Positions 44,083 through 54,624 of a DNA stretch of 64,000 bases are shown in pieces. Below the pieces are notes generated by a model. The model did not search any database. It saw nothing but the letters and a program-made list of their open reading frames with translations, and was not told the DNA's origin. The stretch's first letter is position 1; every line of letters begins with the position of its first letter. The DNA comes from CAZHHH01 sp052400685 (GTDB lineage: Bacteria > Bacteroidota > Bacteroidia > Bacteroidales > Marinilabiliaceae), in assembly GCA_052400685.1 (NCBI GenBank), contig JBQTGJ010000002.1; one strand, given 5' to 3'. Both the position numbers and the translations under genes were made by a program.

Positions 44083-45594
44083 ATGAAAGAGATACTGATT
44101 ACTTTCAGCTTGATGGTAAGTCTTTCACTGGTGGCACAGGATAACCCACCGGTAATGGCTCTCAGTTTTGAAGAAGCCCTTCAGAAAGCGCTGCTTCAAA
44201 ATGAAACGCTGCAACAATCGGCCCTGCATCATCTCGAAGCAGAACAGGAAGCCAAGGCAGCACGTGGACTACGAATGCCACAAGTATCGCTAAGTGCCAA
44301 TTATGTTATGATGTCGGAAGACATCACCATAGATATGACGGGTGTACGGGATGCTATCACCCCTATCTACAGTGCCTTGTCGCAATACGGGACATTCTCA
44401 GGCGTCCCAAATCCCGATCCTGCCACGTCGGGCGTTATGCCGATATTGACAGATGAAATCTCCACCGCGGCCGTTCGTCAGCAACTGGCCGATGGACTCG
44501 TGGAGGTTCAAAATGGTGAATGGGATAAAACAATCCAACAAAAAAACTTTGGATTGGTTAGTACCAATGTTATGTGGCCACTTTTCACCGGGGGAAAAAT
44601 TAACGCCGCCAACAAAGTAGCACAACTTAAAATTAATGAATCGGAACTGATCAACCATCAAAAAACGGCTGCTATCTATCGCGAACTCACGGAAAGATAT
44701 TTCGGGCTCGCATTGGCATGGCGGGTAACTGCCGTTCGGAAAGAAGTTCTAGAAGCCATGCAACTCCACCTCTCTGATGCCGAAAAACTAAACCGCGAAG
44801 GCATAATCTCAAAGGCTGAACTACTGCATGCCCAGGTGTTTCATGCGCAGGCCGATCGCGAATACAAAAAAGCACAACGCGATTGTGAAGTTGTTAACGA
44901 AGCACTCAGAAACACCCTTGCTGAAAACGAAGTCGTTAGCATTACCCCGATTACCGCACTATTTTATTTAAAAGAAATTGAATCAGCCGATTTCTTCAAA
45001 CAGATGGCGCGCTTCAACAACCCTCAGCTACTTCAGGTTGAGTCGAAAAAAGCCATGGCCGGCGAAGGCGTAAAAGCCCAACGGTCCGACTTCATGCCAA
45101 CGATAGCTGCCATTGGAACTTACAATTTGGCCGATTACCAGCTGTCACCAAACATTCCAACTTATATGGGTGGCGTAACCCTTAGCTGGAAACTATTTGG
45201 CGGTGGCGCGTCACGACATCAATACAAAGCAGCATTATTGGTGGAAGACCAGGTCGACCAGGTGCATCAAAAGGCCATTCGCGATATTGAGACAGGCATA
45301 GAAAAATACCACCACGAACTGATGATGACGCTCGAACAACTGGAAGAACTCGAATCGGCCGATCAATTTGCCAGCGAATACTACAGAGTTCAGAAACAAG
45401 CTTTTGCAGAAGGGATGGCCACCAGTTCTGATGTGGTAGACGCTTCGCTTGCCACAACCAAAGTACACATTGAACAGTTACAAGCAGCCTATCAATATGA
45501 AATCGCATTGGCCAGACTTCTGGAACTGGCAGGCGCCACCGAACAATTCAACGAATATAGAAATAATAGCCAAACCATCGTTTTAAATCAATAA
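44083..45594 (+). CDS. TolC-family outer-membrane efflux protein
   Basis: 503 residues. Signal peptide at residues 1-18 (MKEILITFSLMVSLSLVA). Two OEP repeats of long coiled-coil helices; SFEEALQKALLQNETLQQSA and GRLRMPQVSLSA-like start of each. Forms the trimeric tunnel through the outer membrane for the exporter encoded downstream. HlyD follows 4 bp after the stop. Confidence 0.9.
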   Translation: MKEILITFSLMVSLSLVAQDNPPVMALSFEEALQKALLQNETLQQSALHHLEAEQEAKAARGLRMPQVSLSANYVMMSEDITIDMTGVRDAITPIYSALSQYGTFSGVPNPDPATSGVMPILTDEISTAAVRQQLADGLVEVQNGEWDKTIQQKNFGLVSTNVMWPLFTGGKINAANKVAQLKINESELINHQKTAAIYRELTERYFGLALAWRVTAVRKEVLEAMQLHLSDAEKLNREGIISKAELLHAQVFHAQADREYKKAQRDCEVVNEALRNTLAENEVVSITPITALFYLKEIESADFFKQMARFNNPQLLQVESKKAMAGEGVKAQRSDFMPTIAAIGTYNLADYQLSPNIPTYMGGVTLSWKLFGGGASRHQYKAALLVEDQVDQVHQKAIRDIETGIEKYHHELMMTLEQLEELESADQFASEYYRVQKQAFAEGMATSSDVVDASLATTKVHIEQLQAAYQYEIALARLLELAGATEQFNEYRNNSQTIVLNQ

Positions 45595-45598
45595 TACC

Positions 45599-46591
45599 AT
45601 GAATAACAATAAACATCTCATTACCGGAGCCATTATTGCGGCAGGTGTCATTTTTCTTATATACACCACCTGGCTTCTCAGCCGGCCCACCCATCTGGAA
45701 ATACAGGGGCAAGTTGAAGCCACACAAATGAAAATATCATCCAAAGTAACCGGCCGAATTGATTCGTTAGCCGTAAAAAGAGGCTCAGAAGTTAAAAAAG
45801 GCGATTTGCTATTCACCATCGAAAGTCCAGAGGTCGAAGCCAAACTAAACCAGGCGGAAGCCGCACGTTTGGCCGCCGAAGCAATGCATCTAAAAGCCGA
45901 AGCCGGCGCACAAAAAGAAGACATTCAGGCCGCCTACAACGTCTATTTAAAAGCGTCTGCAGCACTTGAATATGCCGAAAAAAGCAACCAACGTATTCAA
46001 AATTTGTTTAACGAAGGCGTCGTTCCGGCACAAAAACGCGATGAAATGGAGATGCAACTTAAAGTAGCCAAAGAAACAGCTGCTGCTGCCAAAGCCATCT
46101 GGGAAAAAGCCAAAGGTGGCGCTCGTATTGAAGATAAAGCAGCAGCCGAAGCCATGGTCAAAAAAGCAGATGCTGTGATCGCCGAAGTACATTCATACCT
46201 CGTCGAAACCCGTGTGGAAGCTCCATTTGCAGGCGAAGTAGCCAATTTACTGGCCGAACGCGGAGAACTAACACCCGCCGGCTTCCCCGTCATAACATTG
46301 GTAGATCTGAACGACATCTGGTTCGTCTTCAACCTACGGGAAGACTTGCTGGCTGATATTCGAAAAGGCAGCATCATTACCGCCAAAATACCTGCTCTGT
46401 CCATGCAGGAAGTGGAACTGCAAGTAAGTTACATCGCACCGTTAGGAGAATTTGCCACCTGGAATGCCACTAAAACATCAGGCGATTTCGATATGAAAAC
46501 CTTTGAGGTACAAGCCCGGCCAACAAGTAAAATCAAAGATTTGCGTCCCGGCATGAGTGCATTGGTGGACTGGAGAAAAATACACAAATAA
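45599..46591 (+). CDS. HlyD/EmrA-type membrane-fusion protein
   Basis: 330 residues. An N-terminal membrane anchor (~8-28) is followed by the lipoyl-type half motif (GQVEATQMKISSKVTGRIDS, KRGSEVKKGDLLFTIESPE), an Ala/Glu/Lys-rich coiled-coil hairpin (~75-190), then VEAPFAGEVANLLAERGEL and a beta-barrel domain. Bridges the inner-membrane permeases to the TolC-like protein. 4 bp after tolC, 34 bp before the first permease. Confidence 0.9.
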   Translation: MNNNKHLITGAIIAAGVIFLIYTTWLLSRPTHLEIQGQVEATQMKISSKVTGRIDSLAVKRGSEVKKGDLLFTIESPEVEAKLNQAEAARLAAEAMHLKAEAGAQKEDIQAAYNVYLKASAALEYAEKSNQRIQNLFNEGVVPAQKRDEMEMQLKVAKETAAAAKAIWEKAKGGARIEDKAAAEAMVKKADAVIAEVHSYLVETRVEAPFAGEVANLLAERGELTPAGFPVITLVDLNDIWFVFNLREDLLADIRKGSIITAKIPALSMQEVELQVSYIAPLGEFATWNATKTSGDFDMKTFEVQARPTSKIKDLRPGMSALVDWRKIHK

Positions 46592-46625
46592 AAATAACAG
46601 GGCTCAACCATTCAATTAAGATATT

Positions 46626-47810
46626 ATGTACAAACAATTTATAAACAGCCCTTTCGCAAATGTTCTGAAAAGAGAAATTGATCGCATCACTGGTAATTGG
46701 ATCTATCTTTTCATCACCTTGTTGGGACCGTTGTTCTCCTTCATAATTGTTATGAATATTTTTGTAGCAGGGGTTCCTTCCGATGTGCCTGTTGCACTTG
46801 TCGATAACGATAACACGGCCTTGTCACGTCAATTGGGCCGAATGGTTGATGCCACCCGAACGGTTAAAATTTCCGCCGCCCTGCCAACCCTGGAATCAGC
46901 CCGCGACCAAATGATGAAGGGACATGTAAACGCAGTATTATACATCCCCTCCGATTTTGAAAAACAAATACAAACCGGAAAAAGTCAACCCATCGAATTA
47001 TTCATTAACAACTCAAATGTATTGAAAGGCAGCTTGATTCAAAGCGCCATCTACAAAACAGCAGCCACCATGTCAACAGGCGTAAAGCTGCAGGTAGCCA
47101 TGAAACAAGGAATTCCCCAGACGCAGGCAATGGAACAGGTATATCCATTACGGCTGGACCAACACATTCTGTTCAACCCATTTACCAACTACAGCTATTT
47201 TCTGGTGACGGCCTTAATGCCGCTGTTATTAGTAGTGTTTACTCTACTTGGTACCATCTATACAATGGGAATGGAAATACGTCAGGGTACAGCAAAAAAC
47301 TGGCTTAAAGCGGCCAATCAAAATATGGTCATCGCACTTGCCGGAAAATTTTTGCCTTATCTGTTTTTGATGTTGGTTAACACCGGGGTTATGAATTACA
47401 TACTGGCGCATCACCTCGGCTTTGCGTTAAAAGGAAACTGGCTGACAATGATGATTGGTCAAACGCTAATGCTAATCGCCTATCAGGCCGCAGCAATCAT
47501 ACTGCTGAGCTTATCAGGTAATACCCGCCTTGCTCTATCGTTGGGCAGTGCCTATTCCATGATGGCCCTGACTTTTTCAGGACTGACCTTTCCTGTTTTC
47601 GGGATGCCTCTATTAGCACGAATTTTCGCCCATCTGTTTCCATTCTACTACTGGATGCAAATATTTATGAGCCAGGGGTTACGAGCCGCTCCGGTATACC
47701 AAACAGCCATTCCGATCATTGCTATGCTGCTTTTTATACTCATCGGCTTTTTACTCACCCCGAGACTCAAAAGCATCATGACCAACAAATTTTATCAACA
47801 AAAAATATAA
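46626..47810 (+). CDS. ABC-2-type permease, first of pair
   Basis: 394 residues. N-terminal transmembrane helix (~27-47), a ~140-residue periplasmic domain (DVPVALVDNDNTALSRQLGRM), then five helices in the ABC-2 arrangement (YbhS/YhhJ type). It normally needs an ATP-binding partner, but none is encoded in this operon. 12 bp before the second permease; similar size and layout suggest a heterodimer. Confidence 0.87.
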   Translation: MYKQFINSPFANVLKREIDRITGNWIYLFITLLGPLFSFIIVMNIFVAGVPSDVPVALVDNDNTALSRQLGRMVDATRTVKISAALPTLESARDQMMKGHVNAVLYIPSDFEKQIQTGKSQPIELFINNSNVLKGSLIQSAIYKTAATMSTGVKLQVAMKQGIPQTQAMEQVYPLRLDQHILFNPFTNYSYFLVTALMPLLLVVFTLLGTIYTMGMEIRQGTAKNWLKAANQNMVIALAGKFLPYLFLMLVNTGVMNYILAHHLGFALKGNWLTMMIGQTLMLIAYQAAAIILLSLSGNTRLALSLGSAYSMMALTFSGLTFPVFGMPLLARIFAHLFPFYYWMQIFMSQGLRAAPVYQTAIPIIAMLLFILIGFLLTPRLKSIMTNKFYQQKI

Positions 47811-47822
47811 CACGGTACCAAG

Positions 47823-49007
47823 ATGTTTAAAGCAATCAAAAAAGGCAACGAACTGATATCCCGTTTTTACATAGATGAGCTGACAGCTATACTGAAAGAC
47901 CGTGGAGCACTCCTCATTCTCTTGTTCGCACTATTCATTTACCCCATTATCTATGGTATTGCATACAGAAATGAAGTACTCAGAGATATCCCTGTTGCGG
48001 TCATTGATCTGGATAAAACCACTACCAGCCGGCAACTGGTAAGGATGATTGATGCAACAGAGCAGATGAATGTGACCTATCACGTTAGCAGTCTTGACGA
48101 AGCCGAAATGCTGTTTCAAAAGGGGCAAATCAATGGAATAATTGCGATACCTCAAAAATTTGAGGAGAAAATGTTTAAAGGTCAACAGGGCGTTGTCAGC
48201 GTATATTGCGATGCCGGCTATCTGTTAATTTACAAACAAACCCTATCTGGCACGTTAAAAGCCACTTCAACATTTGCAGCCGGCGTTGAAATAAAACGTT
48301 ACATGGCCAAAGGTGCCGGTTGGGAACAGGCCCTTCAACTACGCGACCCCATACCACTTCACAGCCACCTGCTATACAATCCGGCTGGCGGATATAACTC
48401 ATTTATTTTGCCGGGATTGCTCATCATTATATTACAACAAACATTACTCATAGGAACCGGATTACTGGGTGGTACCCGCACCGAACAGAAACGACGCCGG
48501 TTTGCCGTACCAACAAATCTAAAAAAAGGCGGAGTTATTCCTGTCGTAGTTGGAAAATCAGGCGCCTATCTCACGCTTTACCTCGTAAATACAATACTGA
48601 CACAAATATGGGTCTTTCATTGGTTTAACTTACCCGTTAAAGGGACATTACTGCCAGCCACGGCTATCATGCTACCTTTTTTAATGGCTGTCACCTTCTT
48701 AGGAGTCGGACTTTCCACACTATTTAAACGACGGGAACATTCAATCCTTTTCATGGTATTTCTATCCCCCATCATCTTATTTCTGTCAGGTTTATCATGG
48801 CCCGCCGAAGCGATACCACAATGGCTCTATTTGGCTTCACATCTATTCCCTTCAACCGTAGCAGTTCCTGGCATGATAAGGGTTCAATTACTTGGCGCAA
48901 ATATTTATCAGGTAGCTCACGAAGTGGGTTTCTTAATGATCCAGGCAACCGTATATTTCATCATGGCTCTGGCTCTATTTTACAGGGCAGCTAAAAAAAG
49001 ACAATAA
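47823..49007 (+). CDS. ABC-2-type permease, second of pair
   Basis: 394 residues, same topology: helix ~31-50, periplasmic domain (DIPVAVIDLDKTTTSRQLVRM), then five helices with SPIILFLSGLSWPAEAIPQW near the end. Diverged paralogue of the first permease. Last gene of the operon; no obvious terminator follows. Confidence 0.87.
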   Translation: MFKAIKKGNELISRFYIDELTAILKDRGALLILLFALFIYPIIYGIAYRNEVLRDIPVAVIDLDKTTTSRQLVRMIDATEQMNVTYHVSSLDEAEMLFQKGQINGIIAIPQKFEEKMFKGQQGVVSVYCDAGYLLIYKQTLSGTLKATSTFAAGVEIKRYMAKGAGWEQALQLRDPIPLHSHLLYNPAGGYNSFILPGLLIIILQQTLLIGTGLLGGTRTEQKRRRFAVPTNLKKGGVIPVVVGKSGAYLTLYLVNTILTQIWVFHWFNLPVKGTLLPATAIMLPFLMAVTFLGVGLSTLFKRREHSILFMVFLSPIILFLSGLSWPAEAIPQWLYLASHLFPSTVAVPGMIRVQLLGANIYQVAHEVGFLMIQATVYFIMALALFYRAAKKRQ

Positions 49008-49107
49008 AAAAGAGAAAAAGGCCATCAGTCAGAAGCTTAATATTGCCTGTATTGGAAACACGAACATCTAACTAACAATAATTAAAGAAAATGTGATGGG
49101 AATTCAA

Positions 49108-49115
49108 TATATTTG
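49108..49115 (+). promoter_or_regulatory. Possible -7 box upstream of lepA
   Basis: TATATTTG matches TAnnTTTG, 73 bp before the ATG. No clear -33 box. Confidence 0.3.
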
Positions 49116-49188
49116 CGCTGGCAAAACAACGTTTTTGTCGAAGTTAATATTTACCAACAGGTAGTTAAGAGGCTGAAACCGATTTTGA

Positions 49189-50976
49189 ATGAAGAACATC
49201 CGTAACTTTTGCATCATTGCCCATATCGACCATGGGAAAAGTACATTGGCCGACCGATTGCTAGAGCTGACCAAAACGGTTACCGAAAAAGAGTCGCAGG
49301 ATCAGGTGCTGGACAGCATGGACCTGGAGCGTGAACGTGGAATCACCATCAAAAGTAAAGCCATACAAATGCAGTATGAGCATAACCACGAATGGTTCAC
49401 GCTCAACCTTATTGACACCCCGGGACACGTGGACTTCGCCTATGAGGTATCACGATCCATTGCCGCCTGCGAAGGGGCGCTGCTCATAGTAGATGCCACG
49501 CAGGGCATACAGGCTCAAACCATCAGTAATCTATACCAGGCGGTAGAGCACGATTTGACCATTATACCGGTTCTTAATAAAATGGACATGCCCAATGCCA
49601 TGCCCGAAGAAGTAGAGGACCAGATTGTGGATCTTATCGGATGCGAACGCAGTGAAATAATACATGCTTCGGGAAAAACCGGACAAGGAGTCGCTGAAAT
49701 TCTTGAAGCAATTGTTGAAAGAGTTCAGCCGCCGATAGGTGATCCTGAAGCGCCGCTTCAAGGTCTTATTTTCGACTCAGTATTCAATTCCTTCCGGGGC
49801 ATTATTGCCTATTTCAAGGTCACTAATGGCGAAATACACAAAGGCGACTTTGTAAAATTTGTAAACACCGGTAAAGAATATTATGCCGACGAAGTTGGCA
49901 TTCTCGGGCTCAACCTAATTCCCCGGGACACACTTAAAACGGGCGATGTAGGCTATATCATCTCCGGCATCAAAACCAGCAAGGAGGTAAAAGTAGGTGA
50001 TACGATCACGCATGTAAAACGCCCATGTACCAAAGCTATTGCAGGTTTTGAAGAGGTTAAACCGATGGTATTTGCGGGGGTCTTCCCCATCGATACAGAA
50101 GACTATGAGGACCTCAGGGCTTCCATTGAAAAGCTTCAGTTAAACGATGCATCACTCACCTTCTTCCCCGAATCATCGGCAGCGCTGGGTTTCGGCTTTC
50201 GCTGCGGATTTTTGGGTCTGCTGCACATGGAGATAGTACAGGAACGTCTCGACCGTGAATTTAATATGGACGTTATCACAACTGTGCCAAACGTCCCCTA
50301 TTTGGCTTACACAAAAAAAGGCGAAAAGATTGAAGTCCATAACCCCTCCGCGTTGCCCGACATGGGAATACTCGATTATGTGGAGGAACCTTACATTAGT
50401 GCACAAATCATTACCCATGTTGATTATATAGGTAATTTAATGACGCTGTGTCTGGGGAAACGTGGCGAGCTGGTAAAACAACACTACCTGACAACCGACC
50501 GGGTTGAATTGGAATTCAACATGCCATTGGCTGAAATAGTATTTGATTTTTACGACAAACTTAAAAGCATTTCGAAAGGCTATGCTTCTTTCGACTATCA
50601 TACCACCGGTTACCGTTTATCAAAACTCGTCAAACTGGATATTCTTCTTAATGGAGAAAACGTAGATGCACTATCAGCTCTTACCCACGTGGACAACGCC
50701 TACAGCATAGGAAAACGGATGTGCGAGAAGCTCAAGGAACTTATTCCCCGTCAACAGTTCGACGTTGCCATACAGGCTGCCATTGGTGCCAAAATAATAT
50801 CACGCGAAACAGTCAAGGCAGTTCGGAAAGATGTAACGGCTAAATGTTATGGAGGAGACATTTCGCGTAAACGCAAACTTCTGGAAAAACAAAAGAAAGG
50901 GAAGAAGCGAATGAAACAGGTAGGTAACGTAGAGGTACCTCAAAAAGCTTTCCTTGCAGTGCTCAAATTAGATTAA
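49189..50976 (+). CDS. lepA: Elongation factor 4 (LepA), back-translocating GTPase
   Basis: 595 residues, the family's usual length. G1 AHIDHGKSTLADRL, G3 DTPGHVDFAYEV, G4 NKMD, G5 SGKTG; EF-G-like domains II, III and V; then the LepA-specific C-terminal domain ending KKRMKQVGNVEVPQKAFLAV. Lacks the EF-G domain IV, as expected. Ribosome-associated GTPase. Confidence 0.97.
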   Translation: MKNIRNFCIIAHIDHGKSTLADRLLELTKTVTEKESQDQVLDSMDLERERGITIKSKAIQMQYEHNHEWFTLNLIDTPGHVDFAYEVSRSIAACEGALLIVDATQGIQAQTISNLYQAVEHDLTIIPVLNKMDMPNAMPEEVEDQIVDLIGCERSEIIHASGKTGQGVAEILEAIVERVQPPIGDPEAPLQGLIFDSVFNSFRGIIAYFKVTNGEIHKGDFVKFVNTGKEYYADEVGILGLNLIPRDTLKTGDVGYIISGIKTSKEVKVGDTITHVKRPCTKAIAGFEEVKPMVFAGVFPIDTEDYEDLRASIEKLQLNDASLTFFPESSAALGFGFRCGFLGLLHMEIVQERLDREFNMDVITTVPNVPYLAYTKKGEKIEVHNPSALPDMGILDYVEEPYISAQIITHVDYIGNLMTLCLGKRGELVKQHYLTTDRVELEFNMPLAEIVFDFYDKLKSISKGYASFDYHTTGYRLSKLVKLDILLNGENVDALSALTHVDNAYSIGKRMCEKLKELIPRQQFDVAIQAAIGAKIISRETVKAVRKDVTAKCYGGDISRKRKLLEKQKKGKKRMKQVGNVEVPQKAFLAVLKLD

Positions 50977-51118
50977 TTGGGCAACATAAACCAAGCGTCG
51001 GGCGGTCCTAAAATGACAGCGACGGCCTGAACGCATTACTCATTTCTAAAAAAGTCAACCGTTGATTCCAAATCAGCGATCCTCAAAAACCAGTCAACCG
51101 CAATCACTCTTTGGCTTT

Positions 51119-52072
51119 TTACGCCTGCCGCTCTCCTTTCACACCTGCTCCACCAATATTACGCAACCTAAATAACCTGTTAAGCAAATCAAACCAAAAT
51201 GGAGAACCCAACGACAGAGCAATGGCTGTTAACAAACAACCAAAAATATAGAGCAGCCAATCACCATAAGTTTGCAAATTGAACTTAAAATCAACAATAC
51301 TACCAATGTGTTGCGACTCCTTCAATAAATGATGTACCTCAACATTCAGACTATCAATTTGTGCTCGTTCATTCTTTGTTAAACGTCCGGCATCCTGATA
51401 ACTTTGCACATAACCAGCCGCTGCATTTACCATCTCCAATCGCGCTTCATCATTAGTCCCCAACTGACGGGTTATCTCAATGGTATTCACATTAAGCGCA
51501 AACGCTACTACCATGCCGGCCAAAAAAGTTATCAAACGTGTTTTGCGCTGATACCATTCAGAGGCCCGATCCATTGTATCATTAAACCAATCCGCTGACA
51601 ATTCCTTAAACTTCTCCAAATCGCTTCCAGCCTCATCAATCATATTTATAATCTGAAGATGAGTTGGATTTTTCTCATCCAAATTAGCCTTCAAAGAAGA
51701 CAAATTGGTGTCATCTGAATAGACATAACCAATTGCATGCAATAAACTATTCGCAAAAGTTTTTGGTTTGATATAGGTCGGAAAAATCTCCTTTCCTCTC
51801 TTTGAGATATTCCCCAAAAAACGAATTTCTGGCTGATTAAAAAACAAGCCACTAAGATTCTCCGGCAATTGCTTGTTAACATCACCCGCTTCGCTGTCTG
51901 CAATCCCGCTTTGCATCGAGTTATCAAGCATACGATGAATCGCTTCCTGTAAATTCTTACCACGCAACTTTAGAAGCACAGTAACAATCTCAGTTAGCGC
52001 CGTAACCAACAGGCTAAATATGGCATATATAAATATTAAGCCAATGGCAATATCAAGTGCAGGATTGTTCAT
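51119..52072 (-). CDS. Hypothetical membrane protein
   Basis: 317 residues. Transmembrane helices at about 8-35 (IAIGLIFIYAIFSLLVTALT), ~185-205 and ~268-290, near the C terminus GSPFWFDLLNRLF. A large mainly helical cytosolic segment (40-180) lies between the first two. The NPALDIAIGLIFIYAIFSLL opening is a recurrent pattern of uncharacterised bacterial membrane proteins. No operon partners. Confidence 0.7.
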   Translation of the reverse strand: MNNPALDIAIGLIFIYAIFSLLVTALTEIVTVLLKLRGKNLQEAIHRMLDNSMQSGIADSEAGDVNKQLPENLSGLFFNQPEIRFLGNISKRGKEIFPTYIKPKTFANSLLHAIGYVYSDDTNLSSLKANLDEKNPTHLQIINMIDEAGSDLEKFKELSADWFNDTMDRASEWYQRKTRLITFLAGMVVAFALNVNTIEITRQLGTNDEARLEMVNAAAGYVQSYQDAGRLTKNERAQIDSLNVEVHHLLKESQHIGSIVDFKFNLQTYGDWLLYIFGCLLTAIALSLGSPFWFDLLNRLFRLRNIGGAGVKGERQA

Positions 52073-52299
52073 ACCGGGGAAATAAAATCAGCAACCTAAA
52101 ACTTTTAAAACCAAACCGAAACCAGTTTATAAAGATAAAACAAACTTCTCTCAATAAGCAAATAAATTCAAACAGATAGCCGTCTGCAAAAGAACGATTC
52201 ATAACACCATAGTGTAAACAGATAAAAATAATGAAAACGCTAATTTACAACCGATCGCCTCAACTCAAAATACATATCATTCATTAATATCCAAACAAT

Positions 52300-52336
52300 A
52301 AAAAACCGACCCACGAAAAATATCGCAGGTACGGTT
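52300..52336 (-). terminator. Probable terminator after rprY
   Basis: On the minus strand an imperfect stem (AACCG...CGGTT with inner ACC/GGT-type pairs) is followed by TTTTTT. It lies 28 bp beyond the rprY stop. Confidence 0.6.
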
Positions 52337-52363
52337 CAATGCTTTAAATCCCCAAAAAAGGAA

Positions 52364-53047
52364 TTACATCACCAATTTATAACCTTTACCGTGAACATTA
52401 AGAATTTCAACAGCAGGCTCTTCTTTCAAATGCTTGCGCAACTTGGTAATATAAACATCCATGCTACGGGCATTAAAATAATTATCGTCAACCCAAATGG
52501 TTTTAAGGGCAAAATTACGTTCCAAAACCCGATTGGCATTATTACACAAAAGCTTGAGTAACTCTGACTCTTTGGTAGTCAATTTAACCACTGACTCACC
52601 GTCGATCAGTTGTTGCTTTTGTGTGTCAAACTTAAACTTCCCAATTTGGAAAACATCCTGACTGGCTAAAGTTCCTTTGGTTCGGCGCAAAATAGCTTCA
52701 ATACGGAAAAGTAACTCTTCCATACTAAACGGTTTAGTCAAATAATCGTCGGCACCAATTTTAAAGCCCTGAAAGATGTCATCTTTCATCGATTTGGCTG
52801 TCAAAAAGATAATGGGCACCTCGGTGTTTACCATTCTAATCTCTTTGGCCAAAGTGAATCCGTCCTTTTTAGGCATCATAACGTCAAATATACAGACGTC
52901 GTACTTGTTACTCATAAAGGCTTCGTAACCAGCCTCGCCATCAGGCATCAGGTCGGTATCGTAACCCTTAGCTACCAAATATTCTCTGAGTAACATACCC
53001 AGGTTTTCATCGTCTTCGGTCAGGAGAATTTTATATTCTTTTTCCAT
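52364..53047 (-). CDS. rprY: OmpR-family response regulator (RprY-like)
   Basis: 227 residues. Receiver domain with acidic cluster E11-D13, phospho-acceptor D55 (CIFDVMMPKKDG), T/S in FLTAKS, K in DDYLTKPFS. Winged-helix DNA-binding domain 130-227 ending VHGKGYKLVM. Overlaps the kinase gene by 28 bp, so the pair is translationally coupled. RprXY in Bacteroides links envelope and oxidative stress to metabolism. Confidence 0.9.
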   Translation of the reverse strand: MEKEYKILLTEDDENLGMLLREYLVAKGYDTDLMPDGEAGYEAFMSNKYDVCIFDVMMPKKDGFTLAKEIRMVNTEVPIIFLTAKSMKDDIFQGFKIGADDYLTKPFSMEELLFRIEAILRRTKGTLASQDVFQIGKFKFDTQKQQLIDGESVVKLTTKESELLKLLCNNANRVLERNFALKTIWVDDNYFNARSMDVYITKLRKHLKEEPAVEILNVHGKGYKLVM

Positions 53048-54624
53048 TCCTTTTTGCTTTTAAGGGGTATAAATATTTCGAATTTTGTTCCTACATTAAC
53101 TTCACTTTCAACCTTAATTTGGGCGCCATGGTCTTCCACTATCTTCTTCACATAGGCCAATCCCAAACCAAACCCTTTCACATTATGAACGTTACCTGTT
53201 GGCACGCGGTAAAACTTTTCAAAAATGCGTTTCAGGTTATCTTTTGAAATGCCCAACCCGTTATCTTTAACCATAATGACCAAACCAGTTGGTCTGTTCC
53301 AGGTCTTCACATAAATAATCGGCGTCCCTTTTCTATATTTAAAGGCATTATCCAACAAATTAAAAACAACATTGGTAAAATGCATCTCATCCACTTCGGC
53401 AAAAGGCTGTTTGGCATCTAATCGTTCAATAATCTTGCCTTTTTGTGAATCAACCTTTATCCTAAACGAATTCACAACACCATGCACCAGCTCATTAACG
53501 TTGAGATTCTTAGTTTTAAGGCCGGCCTTTTCTTTGTCAAAGATAGCCATTTGGAGGACTTTTTCAACTAAAAAGCTCAAACGTTTACTTTCATCCTGTA
53601 CAACACCCGAAATATGCTGCAATGTGGACGCAGATTTAGAAACACCTCCGTCCTTTAACATTTGTGAAGCCAACGAAATGGTAGATATTGGTGTTTTGAA
53701 CTCATGCGTCATATTATTGATAAAATCATTTTTAATTTCATCAAGATTTTTCTGCCGTACAATAATTACCATTGTAAGTATCGACAACAACATCATTACC
53801 AATGTAAAAAAAACTGAGGGAACCACCATTCCCATCGATTCCATTATAAAGTTAGGACGTTTCGGGAAATATACCAAAACATAATTGGCTTTTGGGTGTA
53901 AATCATTGGGAAATAACTGTTTTTGATAAGTTAAATCAGCTTGTTCGCGGTTAAAACTTGAAGTTGAAATAACCAATACGCCCCGCGAGTCATAAATTCC
54001 AAACTCAAATGGCAAACGAATACCACGTTCTTCGAACACCTGAACCAATGAAACGTCCATTTTTTCACGCGTAATACGCTCCTGAATGGGTCGTTCACTA
54101 CTAATGAAATCGCGCATCAAACGGGCCTGCTGTTCATCAAACTTAGATTGTATCTGTGCCTGAATATTCTGAAGCACCTGCGTTATAGGATCCGTTTTAT
54201 CATTAAAATTATAGCCAATCGGTTTTTTATCCTGATGCGAATAGACCAATGAGTCCTTCTCATCATAAGTGTATAGACGTGTACTCAACTGGTTTCCCTG
54301 GATGGAAAAATCAAGAGAAATATCGTATTTGAACAAATCATCGTCAAGCAATTTCTGATTTTGACCAGGAAAATACTGCTTCCCTTTGCTCAAATTAGAA
54401 GGTACAGCAATGGAACTACCCAAATCCAACTGAGCCCCTAGCTCTGAGGTCTCATTCATTTCCAGTCGGTTCACCACCTGATCCATTGACTGTCTTACAA
54501 GCTGATCAAAATGATCCTCTTTAATTTGTGTCGCATTTTTGATCCATAACAGCTGGACGTATATAAGCCCAATTAAAGTTATCGATATTACGATAATTAA
54601 AATCTGAATAAATCTTCTGCTCAT
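53020..54624 (-). CDS. rprX: Sensor histidine kinase (RprX-like)
   Basis: 534 residues. Helix 1 at ~8-27, a ~240-residue periplasmic sensor, helix 2 at ~272-293. HisKA with phospho-His in NNMTHEFKTPISTISLASQM; HATPase N box NVVFNLLDNAFKYRKG, G1 VKDNGLGISKDN, G2 GFGLGLAYVKKI. No HAMP domain is evident between helix 2 and HisKA. Sole partner is the overlapping rprY. Confidence 0.9.
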   Translation of the reverse strand: MSRRFIQILIIVISITLIGLIYVQLLWIKNATQIKEDHFDQLVRQSMDQVVNRLEMNETSELGAQLDLGSSIAVPSNLSKGKQYFPGQNQKLLDDDLFKYDISLDFSIQGNQLSTRLYTYDEKDSLVYSHQDKKPIGYNFNDKTDPITQVLQNIQAQIQSKFDEQQARLMRDFISSERPIQERITREKMDVSLVQVFEERGIRLPFEFGIYDSRGVLVISTSSFNREQADLTYQKQLFPNDLHPKANYVLVYFPKRPNFIMESMGMVVPSVFFTLVMMLLSILTMVIIVRQKNLDEIKNDFINNMTHEFKTPISTISLASQMLKDGGVSKSASTLQHISGVVQDESKRLSFLVEKVLQMAIFDKEKAGLKTKNLNVNELVHGVVNSFRIKVDSQKGKIIERLDAKQPFAEVDEMHFTNVVFNLLDNAFKYRKGTPIIYVKTWNRPTGLVIMVKDNGLGISKDNLKRIFEKFYRVPTGNVHNVKGFGLGLAYVKKIVEDHGAQIKVESEVNVGTKFEIFIPLKSKKEWKKNIKFS

